Shown here: positions 1 through 7,800 of the stretch, piece after piece | Layout of the letters: every line of letters begins with the position of its first letter | Position numbering within the stretch: the first letter of the stretch is position 1 | DNA from: an uncultured Flavobacteriales bacterium | GTDB taxonomy: Bacteria; Bacteroidota; Bacteroidia; CAIKAF01 | Direction of reading: 5' to 3' | NCBI GenBank assembly: GCA_937925455.1 | Contig: CALEWF010000119.1 | Location: forward strand, 1 to 8,491 | Length of the DNA stretch: 8,491 bases | The notes under the pieces: generated by a model | Databases searched by the model: none | What the model was told of the DNA's origin: nothing | The model's input: the letters and a program-made list of their open reading frames with translations, nothing else | Position numbers and translations under genes: made by a program

Positions 1-354
1 TTACCAAAAAACAAAAGAGGAGAAATAGGCCTCACTTATATTTATGGAATTGGTAGAAGTACTGCTCGTAAAATTCTAGATTCAGCGGGTATTGATCGAG
101 ATATTAAAGTAGGAGAATGGAATGATGAGCAGCTGACAAAAATTCGTAATTATATTAACAACGAGCTAAAGGTTGAAGGAGCGTTACGTTCTGAAGTTCA
201 ACTTAGCATTAAGCGTTTGATGGATATAGGATGTTACCGTGGAATTCGTCATCGTGTAGGATTGCCTGTGCGTGGCCAAAAAACCAAGAATAACTGTCGT
301 ACCAGAAAAGGTAAGCGTAAGACGGTAGCAAACAAGAAAAAGGTAACTAAGTAA
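1..354 (+). CDS. rpsM: 30S ribosomal protein S13, 5'-truncated by window edge
   Basis: S13 sits in the head of the 30S subunit, where it contacts the P-site tRNA and forms an intersubunit bridge. The reading frame is open from base 1 and ends at TAA 352-354, giving 117 codons. It begins at LPKNKRGEIG, so I estimate that only about 8-9 N-terminal residues lie outside the window. Visible hallmarks are the helix-two-turn-helix stretch IYGIGRSTARKIL near the start, the GCYRGIRHRVGLPVRGQ core, and the basic TRKGKRKTVANKKK tail that reaches towards the tRNA. GCYRGIRHR and the tail resemble Bacteroidota S13 more than the E. coli form. It is the first visible gene of the rpsM-rpsK-rpsD-rpoA-rplQ run, with 25 nt to rpsK. 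Identity is not in doubt; only the start is missing. Confidence 0.97.
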   Translation, partial: LPKNKRGEIGLTYIYGIGRSTARKILDSAGIDRDIKVGEWNDEQLTKIRNYINNELKVEGALRSEVQLSIKRLMDIGCYRGIRHRVGLPVRGQKTKNNCRTRKGKRKTVANKKKVTK

Positions 355-379
355 TTGAATATATAATCGTTTTTGTACT

Positions 380-763
380 ATGTCAAAACAAAAGCAAGCA
401 AAGAAAAATGTTAAAGTAGAAGCAGTGGGGCAATGCCACATTAATGCTACTTTTAACAATATTATTATATCGCTGACCAATAATATGGGTCAGGTAATTT
501 CCTGGTCGTCTGCAGGTAAAATGGGTTTTAAAGGTTCAAAAAAAAATACGCCTTATGCCGCTCAGATGGCAGCTCAGGATTGTGCCAAGGAAGCTTTCGA
601 TTACGGACTTCGTAGGGTAAAAGTATTTGTGAAAGGTCCGGGTGCAGGTCGTGAATCTGCAATTCGTACCATTCATAATGCAGGAATTGAAGTTACTGAA
701 ATAGTGGATATTACTCCAATTCCTCACAATGGGTGTCGTCCGCCTAAAAAGCGTAGAGTTTAA
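380..763 (+). CDS. rpsK: 30S ribosomal protein S11
   Basis: S11 binds 16S rRNA in the platform of the 30S subunit, near the E site and the mRNA exit. The 127-residue product has the usual family length (E. coli 129). It shows the conserved core CHINATFNN (about residues 19-27), the GFKGSKKNTPYAAQ segment, VKGPGAGRES, and the almost invariant C-terminus TPIPHNGCRPPKKRRV. Asn117 in that tail, followed by Gly, is the equivalent of E. coli S11 Asn119, which is known to convert to isoaspartate. The ATG at 380 gives a normal N-terminus with the lysine-rich leader MSKQKQAKKN. The upstream 25 nt are AT-rich with no Shine-Dalgarno sequence, as is normal for Bacteroidota. It is co-directional and probably co-transcribed with rpsM and rpsD. 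Confidence 0.98.
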   Translation: MSKQKQAKKNVKVEAVGQCHINATFNNIIISLTNNMGQVISWSSAGKMGFKGSKKNTPYAAQMAAQDCAKEAFDYGLRRVKVFVKGPGAGRESAIRTIHNAGIEVTEIVDITPIPHNGCRPPKKRRV

Positions 764-799
764 TTATTTAAGTAAGTATTTAGTATAAAGTTTATAAAA

Positions 800-1405
800 A
801 TGGCAAGATACACAGGTCCCAGATCAAAGATTGCAAGAAAGTTTAGAGAGCCTATCTTCGGACCGGATAAACATCTTCAAAAAAAGAATTATCCGCCCGG
901 AATGCATGGCCCTTCTAAGAGAAAGAGAAAGCAGTCAGAATATGCGGTTCAGTTGCAAGAAAAGCAAAAAGCCAAATATACGTATGGAATTCTTGAAAGG
1001 CAGTTCCGCAAGATGTTCGACAAGGCATCACGTACTCGTGGTATTACAGGTGAAATATTGTTGATTCTTTGCGAATCAAGATTAGATAATGTAGTTTACC
1101 GTTTAGGCATTGCACCAACCCGTTCCGCTGCTCGTCAATTGGTATCTCATAAACATATAACTGTAAATGGAGAAGTTATAAATATTCCATCTTATCAATT
1201 AAAAGCGGGTGATAAAGTAGCTGTTCGTGAAAAATCGAAATCTTTGGGCGTGATTTTAAACTCTGTAAGCAACAGTCAAGTAAAATACGATTGGCTGAGT
1301 TGGGATCATGCTACCATGACAGGTACTTTTGTAATGCCACCTCGCCGTGAGCAGATTCCTGAAAATATTAAGGAGCAGTTAATTGTTGAATTATATTCTA
1401 AATAA
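800..1405 (+). CDS. rpsD: 30S ribosomal protein S4 (zinc-free type)
   Basis: S4 is a primary 16S rRNA-binding protein that nucleates assembly of the 30S body and lines the mRNA entry site. The 201-residue product starts MARYTGPRSKIARK. It lacks the paired cysteines found near the N-terminus of zinc-binding S4 proteins, so it is the cysteine-less form. The S4 RNA-binding domain runs from about residue 93 (SRLDNVVYRLG) through SAARQLVSHKHITVNGEVI to about 150. The C-terminal block ends IPENIKEQLIVELYSK, typical of the family. Spacing is 36 nt to rpsK and 29 nt to rpoA. In E. coli S4 represses translation of its operon through a leader upstream of rpsM. That region is outside this window, so such control cannot be judged here. 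Confidence 0.98.
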   Translation: MARYTGPRSKIARKFREPIFGPDKHLQKKNYPPGMHGPSKRKRKQSEYAVQLQEKQKAKYTYGILERQFRKMFDKASRTRGITGEILLILCESRLDNVVYRLGIAPTRSAARQLVSHKHITVNGEVINIPSYQLKAGDKVAVREKSKSLGVILNSVSNSQVKYDWLSWDHATMTGTFVMPPRREQIPENIKEQLIVELYSK

Positions 1406-1434
1406 TTTTTAAACACCAAATACATCATATACAC

Positions 1435-2427
1435 ATGGCAATTCTAGATTTTCAGAAGCCGGATAAAGTGATCATGATAGAATCAGATGACTTTAAAGGC
1501 AAATTCGAATTCAGACCTCTTGAACCCGGATATGGTATTACTATTGGTAATTCATTGCGCAGAATTTTACTTTCTTCTCTAGAAGGGTTTGCTATTACTA
1601 CCTTAAAAATTGAAGGTGTAAGCCATGAGTTTTCCACTATTAAAGGGGTGGTAGAAGATGTAACTGAAATTATACTTAATCTTAAAAAAGTTCGTTTTAA
1701 AAGACAAATTGATACCATTGATCATGAACGAGTAATCATCAATTTCAGTGGTTCTGATAAATTTGTAGCAGGAGACATCGGAAAATTTACTTCTGCATTC
1801 CAAGTTCTTAATCCGGATTTGGTGATCTGCAACATGGATGAAAATGTGAAACTTAATATTGAACTTACTATTGAAAAAGGTCGTGGATATCGTCCTGCAG
1901 AAGAAAATAAGCATGGTGGCCTTGATCCAGGTGTAATTCCAATTGATAGCATCTTTACCCCTATCGTTAATGTAAAGTACAATATTGAAAACTACCGGGT
2001 AGAACAAAAGACTGACTACGAAAAACTGGTAATTGAAGTACAGTCAGACGGTTCTATTCATCCTAAAGAAGCATTGAAAGAAGCAGCAAAAATTTTGATT
2101 CATCACTTCATGTTATTCAGTGATGAAAAAATCACCTTGGATACTGTGGAGAAATCACAGTCTGAAGAATTTGATGAAGAGGCACTGCACATGCGTCAAT
2201 TATTGAAGTCTAAGTTGGTTGACATGGATTTGTCAGTGCGTGCATTGAATTGTTTGAAAGCTGCTGATGTTGAAACGTTGGGTGATTTAGTATCATTCAA
2301 TAAAAATGATCTTCTCAAGTTCCGCAACTTTGGTAAAAAGTCGTTGGTAGAATTAGAAGATTTGGTTCGCTCCAAGGGATTACACTTTGGAATGAATGTA
2401 GCTAAATATAAATTGGATAAAGACTAA
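1435..2427 (+). CDS. rpoA: DNA-directed RNA polymerase subunit alpha
   Basis: The alpha subunit dimerises to scaffold RNA polymerase assembly (beta and beta' bind its N-terminal domain). Its C-terminal domain contacts upstream promoter DNA and activators. The 330-residue protein has the full two-domain layout. The alpha-NTD covers about residues 1-235, with the dimer and assembly segment GNSLRRILLSSLEG at 38-51. An acidic linker (SQSEEFDEEA) spans about 241-250, and the alpha-CTD runs about 255-320. Within the CTD, DLSVRALNCLK places Arg269 and Asn272 at the equivalents of E. coli Arg265 and Asn268. FGKKSL gives Gly300, Lys302 and Ser303 at the other DNA-contact positions, a constant offset of +4. 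Its place between rpsD and rplQ is the classical alpha-operon order. The ATG start has an AT-rich leader without a Shine-Dalgarno sequence. Confidence 0.99.
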   Translation: MAILDFQKPDKVIMIESDDFKGKFEFRPLEPGYGITIGNSLRRILLSSLEGFAITTLKIEGVSHEFSTIKGVVEDVTEIILNLKKVRFKRQIDTIDHERVIINFSGSDKFVAGDIGKFTSAFQVLNPDLVICNMDENVKLNIELTIEKGRGYRPAEENKHGGLDPGVIPIDSIFTPIVNVKYNIENYRVEQKTDYEKLVIEVQSDGSIHPKEALKEAAKILIHHFMLFSDEKITLDTVEKSQSEEFDEEALHMRQLLKSKLVDMDLSVRALNCLKAADVETLGDLVSFNKNDLLKFRNFGKKSLVELEDLVRSKGLHFGMNVAKYKLDKD

Positions 2428-2462
2428 TAACGAGGCTGTGAAGCCCTGAAAATTGAACTGAG

Positions 2463-2954
2463 ATGAGACACGGAAGAAAAGACAATCATTTAGGAAGAAA
2501 GGCCGGACACCGTCGTGCTTTACTGGCCAACTTGGCTGTTTCGCTAATTATGCATAAGCGAATTACTACTACCTTGGCTAAAGCAAAGGAGTTGCGTAAA
2601 TACTTAGAGCCACTGGTTACCAAAAGTAAAGTAGATTCTACTCATTCACGTCGTATTGTATTCAGTTACTTAAACAATAAAGAAGCTGTTACTGAATTGT
2701 TCCGTGAAGTATCCGCAAAAATTGCTGATCGTCCGGGAGGTTATCTTCGTATCATTAAGCTTGGTAACCGTCAAGGCGATAACGCCGAAATGGCAATGAT
2801 TGAGTTTGTTGATTACAATACCAATTTGCTGAAGGATAAATCTGCTAAGGCTCCGGCTAAGAAGCGTACCCGCCGTTCCGGATCTTCTAAGCCCAAAGCT
2901 GAAGTTCCACAGGTTACCGAAACAACAGAAACTAAAGAAGAAGCCGCTGAATAA
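2463..2954 (+). CDS. rplQ: 50S ribosomal protein L17 with long C-terminal tail
   Basis: L17 is a 50S protein located near the exit of the nascent-peptide tunnel. The N-terminus MRHGRKDNHLGRKAGHRRALLANLA is diagnostic. The globular domain continues through KRITTTLAKAKELRKYLEPL to about residue 122 (MAMIEFVDYN). The 163-residue length exceeds the E. coli protein (127) because of a low-complexity tail from about residue 123. The tail is first Lys/Arg/Ala/Ser-rich (SAKAPAKKRTRRSGSSKPK), then Thr/Glu-rich, ending KEEAAE. Such tails are common in Bacteroidota L17 and are probably disordered. It is the last gene of the ribosomal run: 35 nt follow rpoA, and a terminator hairpin begins about 22 nt after its stop. 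Confidence 0.98.
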   Translation: MRHGRKDNHLGRKAGHRRALLANLAVSLIMHKRITTTLAKAKELRKYLEPLVTKSKVDSTHSRRIVFSYLNNKEAVTELFREVSAKIADRPGGYLRIIKLGNRQGDNAEMAMIEFVDYNTNLLKDKSAKAPAKKRTRRSGSSKPKAEVPQVTETTETKEEAAE

Positions 2955-2975
2955 GCTTTGGTTCAAATTTTTGAT

Positions 2976-3010
2976 AAAAAGCCCGGTATTACCGGGTTTT
3001 TTATTTTTTT
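2976..3010. terminator. Bidirectional intrinsic terminator between convergent operons
   Basis: A 6-bp GC-rich stem, CCCGGT (2982-2987) and ACCGGG (2991-2996), closes a 3-nt ATT loop. It is flanked by AAAAAG on the left and TTTTTTATTTTTTT on the right, and the A- and T-runs can extend the stem. On the + strand the T-run follows the hairpin and would end the rplQ transcript. On the - strand the five A's at 2976-2980 read as a U-run and would end the methyltransferase transcript. The + strand T-run overlaps the methyltransferase stop codon (3001-3003). It lies exactly where two convergent units meet, with no other candidate nearby. Confidence 0.9.
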
Positions 3011-3639
3011 CTGATCATCATCAATCCGTCTCTTAGTGGTAATAACAAATGTTCAACGCGTTCATCTGCATGTATAAATTCATTGAATTGACGAATTGCC
3101 CGTGTTTCCAAATCATCTTCATTAGCATCTACTACTTTTCCGCTCCATAGTACATTGTCAGCAATAATCCATCCACCATGTTTTACCTGATTAAAAACAA
3201 GGTTGTAATAATTTAAATAATTCTCTTTATCGGCATCTATAAACACCAAGTCCCAGGTTTCTTTGAGGCTAGGAATAATATTTAATGCATTGCCAATATG
3301 AAGCGAAATTTTATTTGCAAGTCCTGTTTTATCAAAATATTTACGAATAATGGATTCTAGTTCATCATTTATATCAATGGTATGTAGTATCCCATTTTCA
3401 TTTAATCCTTGGGCTAAACAAATGGCAGAATAACCGGTATAAGTTCCTATTTCTAAAATTCTTTCAGGCCTAATAAGCTTACTAATCATTTGCAAAAATA
3501 GTCCTTGTATGTGGCCACTAAGCATACGTGGGCGCAATACTTTAGCATGAGTTTCTCTGGCTAGTTCTTGAAGAATCTGCATTTCTTCTGTTGAATGCTC
3601 CTGAACATATTGTTCAATATCTGGTGGTAAAAAATCCAT
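3001..3639 (-). CDS. Class I SAM-dependent O-methyltransferase (CCoAOMT/YrrM-like family 3)
   Basis: Predicted cytosolic enzyme moving a methyl group from S-adenosylmethionine to an oxygen, in the metal-dependent family that includes caffeoyl-CoA O-methyltransferases and the bacterial tRNA U34 enzyme TrmR/YrrM. The substrate cannot be told from sequence. From the ATG at 3639 the product has 212 residues. SAM motif I is ILEIGTYTGYSAICLA (61-76), with an acidic residue after strand 2 at Asp89 (TIDIN). FIDADKENY (133-141) and DNVLWSGKV (161-169) supply Asp135, Asp161 and Asn162, matching the family's divalent-metal ligands. RETHAKVLRPRMLSG (28-42) is the conserved N-terminal stretch. A longer frame reaches 3672 but begins with GTG, overlaps the upstream peptidase gene by 26 nt and adds 11 residues I do not expect in homologues. 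I therefore prefer ATG 3639, 7 nt after the peptidase stop. It is the last gene of the minus-strand operon. Confidence 0.93.
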   Translation of the reverse strand: MDFLPPDIEQYVQEHSTEEMQILQELARETHAKVLRPRMLSGHIQGLFLQMISKLIRPERILEIGTYTGYSAICLAQGLNENGILHTIDINDELESIIRKYFDKTGLANKISLHIGNALNIIPSLKETWDLVFIDADKENYLNYYNLVFNQVKHGGWIIADNVLWSGKVVDANEDDLETRAIRQFNEFIHADERVEHLLLPLRDGLMMIRKK

Positions 3640-3646
3640 TGCGATG

Positions 3647-4873
3647 TTAATTGGGTTCAAATAATAATTCACTGATTCTATTTTCTGAAAATACTTTGTT
3701 TGCGCATTCTAAAATTTGGGAGGCGGTTACTTTATCAATTTTTTTATATGTAATTTCTAATGATTCGAATTCGTTAAAAATAAGATAGCTTCGCGCCATG
3801 ACATTCAACAGGTGGCTATGGTTTTCACTGGCTAAAGCTAATTGGCCTTTTACCTGTTTTTTTAATTTTTCCATTTGAATTATTCCCAATCTTTTATTTC
3901 TCAAATCACGAAGTTCCCGGTAAATTAAATCTCTTGTTTTATGAAAATTTTTAAAATCGGTGGCATAGTAAATCCACCACAAGCCGGTATCATCAAACGG
4001 TGTATAATTTGATTCTATAAAATAGGTGTATCCGTATTTTTCACGAATATGCATGTTGAGTCGTGAATTTAGTGAAGGACCTCCCAGCAAATTGTTAAGC
4101 ATATAAAATGCTATTCGATATTTATGAGTTACCGAATAAGCAATGTTGCCTATGATGCCATGACAGGAATGGTTATCTTTTTTTAGAATTTCTGTTTTTG
4201 GAGTATAGTTTTTAAATATTTTTCTATTAAAGTTTCGTTCAGTAGGTTTTACATGCCCAAATTGTTTTTTTATTTCGGTTGCTACTGTTTCAAACGGTAA
4301 ATTCCCAATGTAGCAAACTATTATTTGGTCAGTGGTGTAGGTTCTTTTTAAAAACTGTTTAATTTTTGCAGGTGTAAATGACATGACACTTTTTTCTGTA
4401 CCTAAGATATTGCTTCCTAAGGAATGACCATCAAAAACTAATTGATCAAACAAATCACTAATTTCTTCCGAAGGGTCATCTCGATAGGCCTTTATTTCAT
4501 CTATAATTACTGCTTTTTCTTTTTCCAGCTCTTTTTCAGGAAATACCGAGTTAAACAATATGTCGGCCAATAACTCATATGCTCGTGAGGTATATTCTGT
4601 CAAAAAAGAAGCATAAATAAAGGTGTTTTCTTTGGTAGTAAATGCATTGAGTTCGCCTCCCACTTCATCTATGCGGTTAAGGATATGAAAGGCTTTTCTT
4701 TTTTTAGTGCCTTTAAAAAACATGTGCTCCATTAAATGAGCTACTCCTTGTTCATGAGCAGTTTCATCTCTGGAGCCCGTATTTATCAATACGCCCACAT
4801 GAGAGATGGGGGAATGAACCTGATAATAGGCAATTCGAATATGATTAGCAAGCTCTAAAAATTTAGAATGCAA
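3647..4873 (-). CDS. M16B family zinc metallopeptidase (insulinase-like), TTG start
   Basis: A single-unit M16B peptidase of 408 residues, related to mitochondrial processing peptidase beta and bacterial PqqL/YmxG-type enzymes; these cut short or unfolded peptides. The inverted zinc motif is HLMEH (His46, Glu49, His50). The distal ligand is Glu126 in VIIDEI, 76 residues after His50, and Glu119 sits seven residues before it, as in pitrilysin. HSLGSNILGT (150-159) ends the catalytic half. The second M16 half carries LLGGPSLNSRLNMHIREKYGYTY, with the Arg277/Tyr284 pair typical of active forms. No signal peptide is visible, so it is probably cytosolic. The start is TTG: the frame is open only back to a TGA at 4913-4915 with no ATG between, and the first in-frame ATG downstream is codon 48, inside the zinc motif. 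It begins 5 nt after the amidase stop, implying co-transcription and perhaps coupled translation. The substrate is unknown. Confidence 0.92.
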   Translation of the reverse strand: MHSKFLELANHIRIAYYQVHSPISHVGVLINTGSRDETAHEQGVAHLMEHMFFKGTKKRKAFHILNRIDEVGGELNAFTTKENTFIYASFLTEYTSRAYELLADILFNSVFPEKELEKEKAVIIDEIKAYRDDPSEEISDLFDQLVFDGHSLGSNILGTEKSVMSFTPAKIKQFLKRTYTTDQIIVCYIGNLPFETVATEIKKQFGHVKPTERNFNRKIFKNYTPKTEILKKDNHSCHGIIGNIAYSVTHKYRIAFYMLNNLLGGPSLNSRLNMHIREKYGYTYFIESNYTPFDDTGLWWIYYATDFKNFHKTRDLIYRELRDLRNKRLGIIQMEKLKKQVKGQLALASENHSHLLNVMARSYLIFNEFESLEITYKKIDKVTASQILECANKVFSENRISELLFEPN

Positions 4874-4878
4874 GCTGT

Positions 4879-7800
4879 TTATTTTATCAATTTTATAGTT
4901 ACTGATTGATTTTCATCTCTAAGTTTAAGTGAATATATTCCTTTATTCCAAGTTTCGGGAATAGATATCACCAATAAATTATTATCCACTGTAATTTTTG
5001 TATTCCATAATAATCTTCCCAGTGCATCGTAGATATCTGCATATTGAGGAATGAATTTTGAACTATCCCAATGAATAAATAATTGTTCAGCCAGCGGATT
5101 AGGATATACTTGTATTCCAGAAAATGATAGGTTTGCTATAGTTGCAGGGCTTAATAAAAATTGGCCATTGCTTGATTGAGTGCTTGAAAATAGCCCGGCT
5201 TGATTAATAGCTCTTACATTCACATAATACATGGTATTAGGCACTAAACTCAATGATGATAATGTGGCCTGTGTTTGTATTCCTACATTAGTCCAGTTCA
5301 CAACATTGGTAGCTCCCGGCGATAGTCCTACTGATACTTCGTAACCTGCAATGCCTGAATTATTATCTTGCGAAGCATTCCAGTGTGCCGTGATTTGATG
5401 GGATGTGTAGAATGTATCTATTTCGCCGGTTAGTCCGTCATTGACCCAAGTAATGGTATCTGGTGCTGTAAAGTCTATATCCGTTAATTCATGGGTTATT
5501 AATGATAAATTGAATGCTGAGTCGGTAATTAAACTATATATTTTTCCTGCAGCCATTGCGGGTGTATCATTGCAATAACGCAAATCATCTGTTGAAGTAT
5601 TACCCACATGAATTGTTGTAGATGTGCTGCGACTACGAAATATTTTTAAGTTATCTGCAAAAAATAAACTGTTTCCGTTTCTGAAAGAGATATAATCTCC
5701 TTGTTGAATGGGGAAAGGATCAGTCCACGTGCCTGATAGCTTATTATTGATATACACACGGTGTGTACCGGTTACCTTGTCATATACCAATGTTATGTTA
5801 TACCAAGTTCCGGCAGAAATAGGAACAGGAACTACTTTTTCTTGTGAAAATGTATCATTCGTTACCTTATAAAATTCAAGGGTTTGCTGCTCAATTCGGA
5901 ACCAAATGAAGTATGAATTTCCACGATTGGTTAATGAAGGTTGATCGCAGAAATAATGAAAACCTCCTCTGCGGTTAGTTCCGCTTCCTTCAATTTTTAA
6001 GTCAAATTGATAGATATGAATATCAGATAAATTTTGATTAAGTGGTGCATAAATATTAGTGTTTGATAATGATTGATTGGTTTGTGTGATAGCACCGGAT
6101 TGGATATTCCAAGTTCCTGTTACCGTTTGCCAGTTGGAAGTTATTTGTGTGAAATCATCTATAAAATATCCACGATTAGGATTTGTACTTTCTAGGTTAT
6201 TGGTCATTTCAGAAACTAAATAGCAGGTTTCTAAAACACCACTTCCGTTTATATTATCAGCATCATTAAAGTTAGCTATAAAGTCGTTGGTTTTCCATCC
6301 AGAGGCAATCACAGGTTGTGTTGTTGGTGCCGTCCAATCAATTTTGTATGCCTGAGTAAATTCTGAAGACCAGTTATTAGAATTATCTACTAATAAGGTG
6401 TAAACTTTTCCGGCTGGAGTTATTGAATTGGGACTTTCGTATCTGAAATCAAACAATGGATTGTTACCAACGGTAACCACAATTTCACTTCCACGAGTTT
6501 TGTAAACTTTAAAATCATCAAATGATGCTAAGCAATCTCCGTTTCTAAATGAAACGTATGCTCCAGATTGGAGTGGATTAGGATCAGTATAACTTCCAAT
6601 AAGCTGATCATTTAAATAAGCCATAATAACACCAGAAGATGGATGATATATCACTTTACAATCAAACCAGGTATTGGTTGGAATATTGATATTTACCTGT
6701 AATACCATATTTAATACATCATTATTTGTGCGATATAATTCAAAACGATTATTATCATCGCGATACCAAGCTAAATAGGAATTTCCACGATTGGGTAGGG
6801 TAGGATCATCAACAAAGAAATGCAACCCCGAACGTTTATTGGAACCAGTTCCACTTATGTAAGCCTTCCAATGATATAAGTAACCTGTCTGATTGGTTTG
6901 TGTTAGTGGGTAATAGATGTTTGTATTAGTAATAGAAGCATCGGTTTGGTTAAGGGTTTGACTATTATTATTCCAGGTTCCTGTGGCAGGCGTCCATGAT
7001 GAGCTTAAACTATGGAAATCATCGCGAATAAAACCGTTGGAAGGATTGGTATTCCAAGAAGTGCCATTAAAATCTATTGTTTGATAAAAACGATCACGAA
7101 CGCCGCTTCCATCCGGAGAATCTTCGTCTTCAAATTTTACAGTAAAATTAGATGATTTCCACGGATAATCAATAATTTGAGTATAGGGAGGATCTAAATC
7201 AGGAGGAGCAGTACAAGAATCTATAATGGCTTTGGTGGATAAACGAATGGTAGGCATACGTGAAATCATATCTGTTCCCGGACACGAAGTATTTCCAATG
7301 GCATTATGATAGGTAATCCTTGGTTGCGGTTGATAACCATATGATTGTGTAAGCATGGTAGCAATTTCGAGCGGATCTAATGATTTATGAACAAACCACC
7401 ATGCCATTACTCTGTGAAGTTTGTCTAATTGTTGCGGTGTAGCAATGCTTACATCCAAATTCCCCAAAAAGTTGATGCCGATAGAGGTGCTATTGGCATT
7501 TCCTGCATGTGCTCCACGTACATCTATATTGGGGAGGTTCGGATTATGTCGTCCTTGATAAAAGTTTCCGTATTTATCAATTAAATAATTATAACCAATG
7601 TCAATCCACCCTAATGAATTTACATGATAGTTCCAATATGAGCGAACTACGCCAACCGCATCGGTGTAGGTATTCGGAGATGCTCCGTGATGGATAACAA
7701 TGTGTGTGGCATTGATATTAGTAACTGTATATCCTGCATTAACCGATGAACATGGAGCAGCACCACCACACCAACTGCTGCGTGGAATAATTTGAGGAAA

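Noticed and set aside
184..480. 98-codon minus-strand open frame across rpsM and rpsK
   Set aside because: It lies antisense to two certain ribosomal protein genes, and its translation resembles no family I know.
831..1064. 77-codon frame-shifted + strand frame inside rpsD
   Set aside because: Lies wholly within the intact S4 gene and has no family resemblance.
1452..2007. Three overlapping minus-strand open frames inside rpoA (1452-1718, 1603-2007, 1722-1982)
   Set aside because: All are antisense to the alpha N-terminal domain; AT-rich coding sequence often gives such shadows. No start context or recognisable motif.
355..2462. Shine-Dalgarno sequences before rpsK, rpsD, rpoA and rplQ
   Set aside because: None is found at proper spacing. 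The AT-rich leaders are normal for Bacteroidota, so their absence is not an anomaly.
3647..4915. M16 gene as a 5'-truncated pseudogene because no ATG is present
   Set aside because: The zinc motif, distal glutamates and second-domain Arg/Tyr pair are intact, the frame is unbroken, and a TTG start gives a family-like N-terminus.
5461..7188. Repeated DNA words that could suggest a CRISPR-like or insertion-derived repeat
   Set aside because: The period is 864 bp, in frame, and the similarity is protein-level. There are no short regular repeats with unique spacers and no inverted ends.
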